Origin: Paratinospora sagittata
Lineage: Eukaryota; Streptophyta; Magnoliopsida; Ranunculales; Menispermaceae
Assembly (NCBI GenBank): GCA_035771175.1
Contig: CM069613.1
Span: 7,803,501-7,867,500 of the forward strand
Direction of reading: 5' to 3'
Length of the DNA: 64,000 bases
A program made the position numbers and the translations under genes. Below are positions 46,921-58,502 of this stretch, one piece after another (positions within the stretch are counted from its first letter, which is position 1; each line of letters starts with the position of its first letter). The notes beneath the pieces were generated by a model that searched no databases, was not told where the DNA came from, and was given only the letters and a program-made list of their open reading frames with translations.

Positions 46921-47509
46921 TTTAAAAATAGTTTTGACTCGCGACTAAATATTTGATAAATGCGAATAAAAACTCGGTAAATTTCAAATTAAATATATCA
47001 AATTAAGTCATTTGAAATACCGTAAAACGTATGATCAAAACATGCAAGTATGCAAGTGGTTTGTGCATGATTTTGGAAAACGTCTGAGCAATGACGATTA
47101 GAAAAAGATATACCTTAAACACTCTGTGTATTTCTCATTTCTCAAAACCGTTAAATCCAACTCTTCATTATGAGATCTTCATAAGAGCTTTGCGCAGAGT
47201 TGAATGTCTTGAATGTTGATCGAAGGATGTAGACTTGAAGCTTGATCGAATCATTCGATTGAAATGATCTTGAAATCATGATGTGATCGTTGATGTTCAC
47301 TGGTTGAAACAAACTTGACCATTGGATGTGATCTTTGTGTTCCTTGATCGAGTCGTTCCTTGGCTTTTTGCTTTCCTCAGGTGCTTTGATGAAATCTTGA
47401 TAAACGCTCGTTAGCATCGAAAAATACTTTGTTTGTGATCATCAAAATATACTATATCACAGTATATTTAGGGACGAACAAGTGATGAACCGTATAGGTT
47501 AATAGTGTA

Positions 47510-48140
47510 TACGAGTCGTCGAAGTTGAAAGACCAATAGCCAATTTTTTGTTCCACCAGGGGGGCGAGTATTGCTCATTTCCTTCAGTTGAGGTTAGTAG
47601 TATTTTATTCACATAAACATTTTTTTGACATTTTCTATTTCGTTATTTCTTTTCAACTTAAGGAATTAAGTAAAAAAGCATTAATACAGATTTTTGGATT
47701 TATATTATTTTTATTGAGTATTAGTATTATACGTTTATTCAATACTCGCTCTTCAGATTGAAGAGGAATGAGAGCGACCTTATTGCCAGGGGATCGCATG
47801 GGAAGCTTAAGTCTTTGACGTGGCATGGTCGAAGAGCAAAGAAAATTGTGAAAAATATGAAAATAATGAAATCCTAAGGCAAAACCTAGAAGTGACAAAA
47901 AAGCACAAATATCTATTAAGGATGAAGATTTTACCAAAGAATCGAAGAAATCGAAGCTGAAATTGACAAAACGTAGAGTTCAAGGAGTGAGTTGGGAAGG
48001 GCGAGAGCAAGTGCTAATGAGCTAGGGCAAGAAATGAAGGAAATGAACTAGATGACCTATTTACAGGTCGAGGTTACTTCTAGTAAATGACCCTAGCTTC
48101 TAAACCCATGGGGTCACCAACATCATCATCACACAACTCA
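47510..48140. other. Unassigned sequence between two solo LTRs
   Basis: A minus-strand frame (47937-47653) contains MPRQRLKLPMRSPGNKVALI and may be the N-terminus of a retrotransposon gag preceded by a hydrophobic leader translation. I cannot assign a family. Confidence 0.35.
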
Positions 48141-48145
48141 CAAAT

Positions 48146-50073
48146 TGTAACACCCAGAAAATTGGTCAAATGCATATGTTGACTTATACATATTGTAGAC
48201 GTATTTATATGCATATACATATGTATATTGGCCTTAGAATAGGAAAATATAAGTATGGTAGGGTCATTGATACACTAGGATGTTAGTTGTGTCATAAAAT
48301 GTCCCATACTTTGAAAAATTTCAAAAGTGGACTTTAAAGAACGCGCTCCTTGAAGAGGAACACACTCCTGCGGCGAATTCCAGAGAGCATGATTTTTAAG
48401 ATTTTCGCAAGGAACGCGTTCCTGATGGAAGAAGCGCACTCAACGGGGAAAAACAAAGAAAAAAATATTTATGGGCAAAGCAGGCCTAGGAATGAGGAAC
48501 GCGTTCCTCGAAGCCTGACTATGTTTTTTTAAATGGATGGTGAGACGATTTCTTTATTTTAAAATGAAATTTTCAGTCGTTTTGAGCTGAGAAAAGAGAA
48601 AAATGAAGGGAAAGAGGAAACGAGAGCTAGGGATTGCGATTCCAAGATAAGATTTGCTCTGGTTTCAATAAAAATTGTGTAGATTTGTTCATTGCGAAAA
48701 GTTGTGTAACAAACATAATTTTTATAAATTTTCAACGGTTATTTTGGTGGAGTGGAGAAACGAAATGTAAGCTAGAAAGTGTGCATTTTGTATGAATTTG
48801 ATACGTAAGTGACTTGTGATTAGTGTGCATGTTATTGCTTTTGAAATCACTAAAAAATAATGGGTTTCCATGCACGAACGCCCTACCACTACTGTTGTAT
48901 CAGTTGAGGGTTTGGAAGCAACTGTAATGGTGTTTTTGTTTGTGTTTGATGCTGAAATTTGTTGGAAATAGATTGGTCATCAATTGTATGCAATTTACAT
49001 CGAGAATCATCGGTTGATTTGGTGAATTGGGCAAGTTGTGAGTAAGCAGCTAGTCTATTGAACAATAGGCTGTGCGTTGTCTGTGAGTATTTCTCTACTT
49101 TGATTTTCTATATATGACATTGTATGATAGAAATTGTGTTATGAATCATGAGCATGTATATGTATATGCATTGTTTTGAATTCATGACAATGTTTGACAT
49201 TGAAACGTGTTTTAAACTTGTTAGAGCAATTTGAAACATGCGATCATTTTCAAGAAATAGTCCTGCATGAGTAAAGAGAAAACTCATGGCCCGAGTGATG
49301 TTTCTAGATGAAAGTGGGAATGAAATTCTAATTTGAAATGATCAATGTGAAAAAATAGGGTAATAAGAAGTTCGAGTGTAGACTTCTTATAAATGCATAA
49401 TAAGGGGTGAGTACCCGCTCTATTATTAGCAAGAGGAAATGGATATGATTTCGTTGAAAATGTGCATGTTTTAGAAAAAACTATTGCATTTGAATTATGT
49501 CATGAACATATATATATTCTGAAATGTTTCATATGTGTTTTGAATGAGATTTTAATATGTATGAATCACATGTTTCTTTAAATACATATATGATGCCACA
49601 GTTAGAAATATTCACTGAGCTGTGGTTGCTCACTTTATTCTCAAACATTTCAAGTTTAGACTCCATGGGCAAGGGGAAGGCATGAGAATGATAAAAGCTC
49701 CTTCTGTTTTGAAATGTATGTAAATGTTTGAGAATGTTTAATTACTTATTTTGAGTTGTAATTAAGTATATAACACTATTTATAGTATATGTCTCACATA
49801 GTTGGGAATGAATGACATAGATAGTTATGCATGGGAATATATATGAATTTTGAGGTTTATGTGTGTGAATGGAAATGGGATGAATATTTGTTTGTGAAAA
49901 AAAAAAATCAGGTTGTGATATCGTGAATAAACAAAGGAGATTATGTCAAAATTTTGGAAAAAAAATTGTATGTGATTATGAGGGAAGCTAACAGGGTATT
50001 GTGTACGTCGTTATATGGCATATATGGTATTCTGTGTCGGTCGTGACATCACTCTACTGAACGGGTCACGACA
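48146..50073 (+). mobile_element. Solo LTR, gypsy-like, TSD CAAAT
   Basis: 1928 bp, TGTAACACCCAGAAAATTGG to GGGTCACGACA, with perfect CAAAT on both sides (48141-48145 and 50074-50078). TGTAACACCC starts are typical of Ty3/gypsy LTRs (inferred). GGAACGCGTTCC-type words cluster at 48340-48510. Confidence 0.82.
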
Positions 50074-50078
50074 CAAAT

Positions 50079-50778
50079 GATGTTGACATTTTCTTTCCTT
50101 CTCCACCTAAGTCTCCTTAATACATAGCTCTTCAAAACTTCCCATTTCGCATTCTACATTATTAATTTGACTCCAAATGAGGTTATATGTTTGGTAAACA
50201 TAATGAGAAATGCTGACCCCATGTGAACACGTTCTCTACACACTCCTCCCCATCAAAACTCGTTATCATCAGGTGAACAAACGATAATCCAATGGTTATA
50301 ATTCTTTTTGATGATATTGTTGCGTGGCACCAATGAGGCACTGAAACATTGAACAATTTTTGACTAAACTTTGACTTGATTGGTCGCTCGTGATGATCAA
50401 TCATATGATACAACATCAGGAGGGCCCACTGCATGTTACGAGTGCGGAAATTAATAATATCATGTTTCAGGTAGTAGACACCTAAATCAAAACGTTTCGC
50501 CACGCAATGCCATGTGTGTGTGTGAGAGAGTTTCAGACCACCATGTGCAAGTTGACTGATACCACACTCACTTCCACTTGTTTGTGTGCTTCTCTTTTGC
50601 ATGTGCGCCATGTGTCAAACACTGCATCAATCTCCCTTTCTGATGCTTATCCACCACCGTACCTTAATGCATCACGTGTGACTCTTACAGAGAAGTTTCG
50701 ATGAAATTGCTAATCAATCCAACAGTAATAACATATATTAAGGATACATAAACTTCTGTATTAGCTGAAAATAATATA
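50079..50778. other. Unassigned sequence with a 142-codon minus-strand frame
   Basis: The frame 50611-50183 (minus) translates to a His- and Cys-containing sequence without a motif I recognise. Its plus strand also carries a 65-codon frame. Probably chance or a decayed transposon; no support for a real gene. Confidence 0.3.
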
Positions 50779-52260
50779 GGGGAATGGTACATTGTCTGAT
50801 GGTCTTTTCTCTATTAATTTGCAAAATGATACTACTTATGAAAGTATGCATGTTCATACTGGTGTTAAATGATGTGCTATGAATGAAGATTCCTCTATGT
50901 TGTGGCCCCGGAGATTGGGACATATATCCATAGATAGAATTAAACGGTTAGTGAATGATGAAGAACTTAGTAATTTAGAGTTCATTGATTTTCAAACTTG
51001 TGTGGATTGTATTAAGGGAAAGCAAACCAACAAGTCAAAGAAAGGTGCTAAGAGGAGCACAAACATATTAAAGATCGTACATTTAGATATTTGTAGTCCA
51101 GGCATGGACTCGTATGGTCCGAAATATTTCATCTCTTTCATAGATGCTTACTCATGATACATGTATCTCTACTTGCTTCACAACAAGAACAAAGCATTAG
51201 ATGCCTTTAAGATTTTTAAGGCCGAAGTAGAAAAACAATGTGGTAAACAAATCAAGATTTTGAGAACAGATAGAGATGGAGAATATTATGGTAGATACAT
51301 CGAGGATGGACAAGCATCTGATCCATTTGTGAAGTTTCATCAAGAAGAAAGGATAGTAGCCCAATACGCCTTGCTTGGTTCCCCAGACCAGAATGGTGTA
51401 GTAGAGAAGAAATCGAATGTTAATGGACATGGTAAGGAGTATGCTTAGTAGCTCCAAGCTTCCTAGATCCTTGTGGACTGAAGCTCTTAAAACGACAATG
51501 TATATATTGAACCAAATTCTAACCAAGGTTGTTCTAAAAAAGCCATTTGAATTATTGAAAGGTTGAAAATTGAGTTTGCAAAATACTTATTTAGGGATGC
51601 CCGTTTGAAGTAAGAGTTTACAATCTTAAAAGAGAAAAAACTAGATCCAAGGACCATAAGTGGGTATTTTGTGGGATATGCCGAAAGGTCTAAAGGTTAC
51701 AACTTCTATTGTCTATCTAACAACATTAGGATTGTGGAATCAAGGAATGCAAAATTTCTTGAAAATGACTTGATTAGTGAGAGCGGTCAATCACAAGACA
51801 TTGTTTATGAGAGAGACCATATTAATGCTCAACCTTCCACCTCAAGTGATAGATTGATTGTCGTTCACACCATTCCTCAAGTTCAAACAGGTGTTGGATA
51901 ACCAATCGTTGAAGTTCCACAAGCTGCTCAAAACAATCTAGTTGATCAAGTTGTTTAGGAATTGTCAAAAATAGTTGAACAACCAATTGAACAACATGTT
52001 CCTCAAGAATATGTTGATACAATATTGAAAAGATCTACTAGAGAAAGGAGATAAACAATTCCTAGTGATTACATTGTGTATCTGCAAGAATCGAACTATA
52101 ACATTGGAGCAGAAAATGACCTTGAAACGTTTTCCCATGCCATGAGGTAAAGAATCCAATTTATTGTACTATGTCATGAAAGATGAGATGAATTCTATGG
52201 CATCTAACGGAGTCTGGGATCTTGTTGAGTTGCCCAATGGTGCAAAAGCCATAGGATGTA
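50779..52260 (+). pseudogene. Copia D GAG-pre-integrase, integrase and linker
   Basis: Pre-integrase from 50779 (LGHISIDRIKRLV, CVDCIKGKQTNK). Integrase follows: the first catalytic Asp in IVHLDICSPGMD (about 51079), the second in ILRTDRDGEYYG (about 51277), and the Glu in [13 protein letters not shown] (about 51400). Then a linker of the usual type (GYFVGYAERSKGYNFYC, about 51660-51710), a variable Pro/Gln-rich part, and the start of RT at SNGVWDLVELPNGAKAIG (about 52205-52255). Stops at 51156, 51447 and elsewhere. An RT-entry tandem duplication and a solo LTR interrupt next. Confidence 0.8.
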
Positions 52261-52303
52261 TGTAACACCCAATGGTGCAAAAGCCATAGGATGTATGTAA
52301 CAC
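52234..52303. repeat. 35-bp tandem duplication across an LTR border
   Basis: Two perfect units (52234-52268, 52269-52303), each made of 27 bp of copia D RT sequence plus the first 8 bp of the following LTR (TGTAACAC). The duplication therefore happened after the LTR inserted. Confidence 0.88.
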
Positions 52304-53872
52304 CGTGCTTTTATTCAATATATTTGGTTGACTTATACGTAAACTGAAGAGTATAATACACGTGTAAGTACCTTTAAATTCATGTATACATGTGACAAAT
52401 GAACTTGAAAATGTCAAAAGTGAGTCCAGAATGTGGTTTTAAATAGAAATCGATTTATAATACGTGTATTCCTCATGTGAATTGAGTGCATAGAAGAAGA
52501 AGAAAAAAAATAAATAAATAAATTACTGTTTATTTGCCGGTACTATTCACAGAACAGCACTCGTATGAAAAAAAAATTTAAAAGAAGTTGCAGAGGACGA
52601 AAGAAGAGAAAGAGAAAGGAAAGAACGAAGGGGAACGAAGGATTCGCGGCCAAATTTGATGTGCCGATAAGCTATTTTTGCAATTTTTCGTCGTGAAATT
52701 GATCTTTAACTAGTGTATGACGATTCTAGCAGAGTAATTTTAGCTATGGAAGCTGTTTTATGGTATTTTCAAAATCGGAATTTTTATCTAACTTGAATGA
52801 AAATTTGTTCGAAAGGTGGAAAAATACTTCCTAGACTGTAGGAGCCCCGGATATGTGGTTAGATTTCATTTATTTGTTCATTTGGAATTTTTATGGCTGT
52901 TGGAAGTTTGTTGGAAGTTAGAGTTTATATTAGAAACCTTTTGAATCATATCAAAACCAGATGAAACTTCAGTTTATGGCTATAAAATGGAAGAATGAAC
53001 TGTTATGAGTCCATCGATGCTAATTTCATGAATTTTGGAAACCGTTTGACAATTTTAGTTAAAATTTATATGTGTCCAATGAATAGTGATGTGAATCGTA
53101 CTGTGAATAGTACTGTGATTATATCCAGTGAATAAAATAGAATTGGAATCCAATGAAACTTCGGTTTGAGATCATAGAATCGTAGATAACTGAATTTCGG
53201 ACGTTTCGATACTAAGATTGTGATTTTTGGATATAATTTGATATTTTTAGTAACGAAATATATGATTTTAGTGAGTAAAATTTACTTTCGCGACCTCCGC
53301 GAACGTGTAAAACTTTAGTAAAATACCTGTCGAAGGTAGTAGAATGGTAGTATAACTGATTTTACACGTGTCGATGTGGATAAAATAATTTTAAGAATGT
53401 ACTATATTTTTAATAAAATTGATATATGTTCCAGTAGAAAAATAAAACTAAGAATTAATGAAAATATAAATTGGAAATCTATTTTCACTGTTCTTTCTTG
53501 TGAAAATATCTAGATTGACCACATAAACGAGATAGTAGTTTCTTCAACTGCTTATGAGTCCTAAATTGAGTTGGAATCTAAATTCACAGAATGTGTATAT
53601 GATCGTACATATCTATCATGTGAGAATTTGATTTGTGGAATGAATGAGATGATTAACTATATATATATATTGGATTTGATTTGTGGTATATCAGGGAAAA
53701 GTGTGAAATATCCATTTTATGGGGAGATGCTGTCAGAATTTCTATAAATTTTGGGAAGTATTGTGAATGTCTGTTGAGGCTGACAGTGTATTGTATACTG
53801 TATATAGGTATGTACATTGTATAACATATTGTACTGGTCATGACGTCAGCCTACGTCAAGGACGTCATGACA
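52296..53872 (+). mobile_element. Solo LTR, gypsy-like, TSD ATGTA
   Basis: 1577 bp, TGTAACACCGTGC to GACGTCATGACA, with perfect ATGTA (52291-52295 and 53873-53877). Ends resemble those of the 48146-50073 LTR, so a related family. It splits the copia D RT between GCM and W of the conserved KAIGCKWVFK segment. Confidence 0.82.
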
Positions 53873-55394
53873 ATGTAAATGGGTATTTAAGATAAAAAAA
53901 GACTCATTGGGCAACATTGAGAGATATAAAGCAAGATTCGTTACTAAAGGATTCACTAAAAAGGAAGGAGTTACTAAAGGATTCACTAAAAAGGAAGGAA
54001 TGACTACAAGAAGACATTTTCTCCTATATCCAAGAAAGATTCTTTTCATATCATTATGGCATTAGTTGCACATTTTGACTTAGAGCTACAACAATTGGAT
54101 ATGAAAATGACTTTTCTCAATGGAGATCTAGAAGAAGAGGTTTACATAAAACAACCAAAAGGATTCTCCTCTAGTGGTGCTAAGCATTTAGTATGCAAGC
54201 TCAAGAAATCCATATATAGATTGAAACAAGCTTCCTGTTAGTGGTATTTGAAATTTCATATTGTTATCTCTTCATTTGGATTCCTGGAGAACATAATGGA
54301 TCAATGTATATACCAGAAGGTTAGTGGGAGGAAAATTTGTTCCTTGTTCTATATGTGGATGACATTTTACTTGTAATTAATGATAAGGGTTTGCTACATG
54401 AGGTGAAACAATTCTCTTTGAAAATTTTGATATGAAAGATATGGATAATGCATCTTATGTGATTGACATTAAGATTCATAAAGACAGATATCGAGGTATT
54501 GTAAGTTTGTCTCAAGAAGCCTATATCAATAAAGTTTTAAGGAGATTTTAGATGAAAGTTGTTCACCAAGTATAGCTCCCAGTGTGAACGGTGACAGGTT
54601 CAATTTGGACCAGTGCCCGAAAAATGATTTCGAAAGGGAACAAATGAAGAACATTCCATATGCTTCAGTTGTTGGAAGCCCAATGTATGTTCAGTCTGCA
54701 CAAGGCCTAACATTGCACTTGCTGTTGGAATGTTAGGAAGATTTTAGAGTAATCCAGGTATAGACCACTAGAGAGTTGCAAAGAAAGTGATGAGGTACCT
54801 TCACGGGACCAAAGACTACATGCTTATGTATAGATAGACTGATAATTTGGAGGTGATTGGCTACTTTGATTCAAATTTTGCTGGTTGTGTTGATTCGCTA
54901 AAATCAACTTCTGGATACATCTTTATGTTTGCGGCTGGAGTTGTATCTTGGAAGAGTGCAAAACAGACTTTGACTACTACTTCCACTATGGAAGCTGAGT
55001 TCATTGTTTTGAGGCTACCTCGCATGGTGTATGGATGAAGAGTTTCATTTATGGGCTTAAAATTGTGAATTTGATTTCTAGGCCATTGAGAATATATTGT
55101 GACAATTCAGCTGCAGTTTTTATGGCTAAAAGCAACAATAGTGGTAGTGGAAGCAAACACATCGACGTCAAGTATTTAGCCATAAGGGAACGTGTTAAAG
55201 AGAAAATAATGGTCATTGAGCAAGTTAACACTAAATTGACGAGTCTTAATCCTTTGACAAAAGGCATTCCACCGCTTAAATTCAAGGATCACGTAGACCG
55301 AATGGGACTTGGTTCTTTTGTACGATTTTTGTTTTTGTTGTTTAAACCAATGTTATTTGTAACGAAGCATTATTTCAGTTGTGATCATATTTAA
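53873..55394 (+). pseudogene. Copia D reverse transcriptase and RNase H
   Basis: RT resumes with [20 protein letters not shown], then a 30-bp tandem duplication (53940-53999). Motif A is QLDMKMTFLNGDLEEEVYIK (about 54095-54150), followed by LKKSIYRLKQAS. The YVDD box is present in another frame at about 54352. RNase H starts at 54847 (EVIGYFDSNFAGCVDS, TSGYIFMFAAGVVSWKS, TTTSTMEAEF) and continues at 55035 (IYCDNSAAVFMAKS, SKHIDVKYLAIRE). Several stops and frameshifts. Its end leads to the 3' LTR at 55616. Confidence 0.85.
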
Positions 55395-55615
55395 TTTTCT
55401 TTTGTGTACACATTTATTTATTTGAGAAATATCATTAGTTGGCCTTAGAATAAACATAAGGTTTATTCATTAAGTTATATGGGCTGCTGTTTAAGAAATA
55501 TAATATATTGTGATACATGGAAGATAATACTTATTTTTAGAGAACCTATAGCCATGATCGTGTATTTTGTTTCTTAGTATAGTGAAATATGGAATATATG
55601 GACCAAGTGAGAGAA

Positions 55616-55900
55616 TGTTAGTTTTTTAATTTTAAATAAGTCAAATATGATCCAATATCTTCCATCAATTTAGTAACGTTCCATTATTTTAGAAACGTTC
55701 AGTACACGTTTATAACTGCCAATAATATACACCAGACGACATTCTTGATGGGAGGATGTCTATAAATAGATATTCGGTTGGGTCTCTAAGCCGTTCAATC
55801 TTGATTTTGTCGGTATAAACTATCACTTTAGATTGTCTAAGGTTTAGAAGTACTTAACCGGTTAACCCGCTGAAATTCGATTTCGCATTGCATAATATCA
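55616..55900 (+). mobile_element. Copia D 3' LTR, truncated
   Basis: Starts TGTTAGTTTTTTAATTTT after a purine-rich GTGAGAGAA. Aligns by eye with 39179-39445, including the TATA box TCTATAAATAG, but lacks the last 100 bp or so of the 5' LTR. No target-site duplication found, consistent with loss of the end. Confidence 0.78.
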
Positions 55901-55982
55901 ATTAATACAATTTTATTTTTTTCATAAAAAAGTAATAATTGAGCTTGGGGGGGTTGGGGGCGGACACGTTATACTGAATCCG

Positions 55983-56087
55983 CACGTGACATTTCATGTG
56001 CAGAGATAAGCTTACCTGGCCCACGGCCACGCTTTCCTTCATTCAAATAGAATTAAAAAAAAGAAAAAGAAAAAAGGAAAAGATAAG
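55983..56087 (+). promoter_or_regulatory. G-box and I-box motifs upstream of PNSB5
   Basis: CACGTG (G-box) at 55983-55988, GATAAG (I-box) at 56005-56010 and again at 56082-56087, 65-170 bp before the start codon. G-box plus I-box pairs are classical light-response elements of plant photosynthesis genes. Function here is inferred. No clear TATA box was seen in this stretch. Confidence 0.5.
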
Positions 56088-56152
56088 GTGGGGCGGGTAA
56101 AGAAGCTGAAGGGTAAGGTTTCAAGCTTTCAACTTCCAGTTAAGTCTCAAAA

Positions 56153-58502
56153 ATGGCGGTTTCTTCCACTGCCTCTACTCTCGCTACCAATTCAATCTCC
56201 AAAATCATCTCAAAACCTCACGAAATTAGGGTTAGGGTTTCCTTCAAGAGGTCCCTTAATAACTTTCTCTTTAATTCAAGTAGAACAACTCTTATTAGCC
56301 TCACTAGATTGAATGCAGCTGGTTTGTCTGAGATCGAACCCGATCTCGTCGAAGACAAGCGCGGCGATCTCTGGGCGACTAATGGAGTTGATCCAGTAAG
56401 CTCACTAGCTCGCTCATTCTTTTCACTTTTATTTCTTGGGGTTCATTCTTTCAAGTTTTTTAAGTTTGTTGTTTTATGATCATTTTGTTGTTTGACTGAG
56501 TGTTTCAGGAAGATTTTGTTTATGGTGTGTACGATGAGCACCACACCTACCATGAAGGTCATGAGAAGAAAGGTACATATGAAGTGTGTTCTAATTTTGA
56601 TTTCTTTGAAGAGTGGAATATTCATGTTGTATTATGCACGACAGAAATGAAGGAAGTTCGAATAGAGAATTCCGTTGAGTTCTATTTAAATTGTTTAGTT
56701 TGGACTTTTGTTAGGTTATTTTTATTTTTGGGCTAAACTGTTTCAAGTATTCTGCTGGAGTAACTGTAGTGCTTTGATACTATATGCAAATAAGAGGTTT
56801 TTTACCCAAAGTTTGGTAGCCTCGTTGGTTGCAGAGGTATAGGCTGTGGTTGAGGGACGAGGGACGAGGTCTCAGGTTTCGAGTCCAAGTTTGTGCCCAC
56901 GTCTATGCGCCCACTCTGGGGAGGGATCTGTCTAATGCCGCGTATCGTTCCCGACTTCAGAATAGTCTCGCCCTGCAAAGGGTTAGAGGCCATACACCAA
57001 AAAAAAATAAAAAATAAGAGGATTTCTATTAGGTGACAATTGATCTTCTCATTTTTGTTCATATTCAAGAACAAGATATTTATATCTATACTATTATAAT
57101 GCAGGAAGTCCTAAAATTCACGGAGTGATTATTTTTGCCAATCTTTTTAAAAACCTTGTTGTTGTTTTAAATTTTACAATATACATTTTAGTAAAATAAA
57201 TAAAGGGTGATATGATGGTATTTTAAAATTTTATTTATTTATTTATTTTCCCGTCAATCCCATATTTCGTCCACATTTTAAAACTTTAATTGACATCTTC
57301 AATTTAGCCCTTTGTAGTTTCAACATTTTACCCTCTTTTAAATAAGATTTTTTTTTTAATTCATTAAAAGATTAAAAAAAAATTAATAAAAGAAATGATA
57401 ATAATAATACCAATAAAAATTGTAAAACTTTGAATTTTGTTAAAAAATAGTAGAAATCACACACATACTAGTGCTAATAAACACTGAATTTGTGTTTCAT
57501 TTGCATTTCTATTGATATATGAGTTCCTGCTGTTAACCATACTTGTTCATTGCCTTCCTCTGTTTTCTTTTTGTTGGAATTCTATGATTGATAATTGGCA
57601 TTTAGTTGTGTTTTTAATGCTAATGTTTTTATGACATGAAAAACTTCACATTTTAGGGACATTTTGGGAAACAGTCAAACAAGAATATATGGCAGCAGAA
57701 CCTCCAACTGGCTTCCAGGGTATTGATTATTACAAATGACCCTTGATTCTCAAACTTGTAAATAGCTTTATTAACATATTCTTTTATGGTTTTGTTTTGA
57801 TTCTTTTTAATTGGTTCTCTCACTATCAGGGCTTATTTCGTGGCTTTTTCTTCCAGCAGTATTTGCTGGAATGGCTTTCCATGTTCCGGTAATGTAAAAT
57901 CTAATTTTCTCAATAGTTTCTTGAAGAGATTATTAAAGGCCCGTTTGTTAATTCTATTTAGTCTCTACTTCTATTTTGAAATGAACTTCTATTATTAGTA
58001 GAGATTTAAGCTCTAATATAATAAGCCAAGATTTTTTTGCTTATTAATTAGAGGTAGAATAAATGAAAATATTTTCCATTTTTTTATTACTGCTCTCTAC
58101 TTTTTTTAGAGGTTGAAAGTAGAGTTAACAAACATGACCTTTTGTTGTGGTATGCTCTATACTCTCCTTTGCACTTGAAAACAGCTATAACAGGTTTTGG
58201 TTTTCATGGCAACTATTTTTCTCATCCAAGACACTCTTGTGGACTCTTTTTTTTTTTTTTTTCTTTGACAGGGGGAGTACTTATACATAGGAGCAGCCCT
58301 TTTCACGGTGATATTTTGCATTATTGAGATGGATAAACCAGATAAACCACACAACTTTGAGCCTCAAATCTACAATATGGAAAGGGGAGCTCGGGATAAG
58401 TTGATATCAGATTATAACACCATGGACATATGGGACTTCAACGAGAAGTATGGGGACCTTTGGGATTTCACTGTGAAGAAGGATGACATTGCAAAGAGAT
58501 AG
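56153..58502 (+). CDS. PNSB5: Photosynthetic NDH subunit of subcomplex B 5 (NDH18)
   Basis: Five exons: 56153-56395, 56509-56572, 57657-57719, 57830-57888 and 58272-58502, all GT..AG, giving 660 nt and 219 residues. The N-terminal 50 residues or so are Ser/Thr/Arg/Asn-rich with almost no acidic residues, typical of a chloroplast transit peptide. Then come EIEPDLVEDKR, GVDPEDFVYGVYDEHHTYHE, and two hydrophobic segments (about 124-141 LISWLFLPAVFAGMAF, about 146-163 YLYIGAALFTVIFCIIEM). The soluble tail begins DKPDKPHNFEPQIYNMERGA and contains IWDFNEKYGDLWDF. Length and the PDKPHNFEPQIY block fit PNSB5/NDH18 as I recall it. It belongs to the stromal/membrane subcomplex B of the chloroplast NDH complex, which drives cyclic electron flow around photosystem I. 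The ATG is the first in frame and all splice phases agree. Alternative: another small NDH-associated subunit such as PNSB4. Confidence 0.8.
56798..57012 (+). mobile_element. tRNA-derived SINE in PNSB5 intron 2
   Basis: A box TAGCCTCGTTGG (about 56818-56829), B box GTTTCGAGTCC (56876-56886), and an A-rich tail at 56998-57012. A 9-bp duplication AATAAGAGG flanks it (56789-56797 and 57013-57021), followed on both sides by a similar T-rich run. Same strand as the gene, in the largest intron, away from splice sites. Confidence 0.78.

Larger units (their letters stand above)
44701..47504 (-). mobile_element. Solo LTR, SIRE-like copia, TSD GTGTA
   Basis: 2804 bp. Starts TGTTGGTCCACCC and ends AGGTTAATA, flanked by GTGTA (44696-44700 and 47505-47509). 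The normal CCAACA terminus is changed to TTAATA, consistent with C-to-T decay. Closely related to 31806-34545. No coding content. Confidence 0.8.

Noticed and set aside
50183..50611. 142-codon minus-strand frame as a plant gene
   Set aside because: No recognisable domain, no splice or promoter context, and it lies among nested retroelements. Kept only as an unassigned note.
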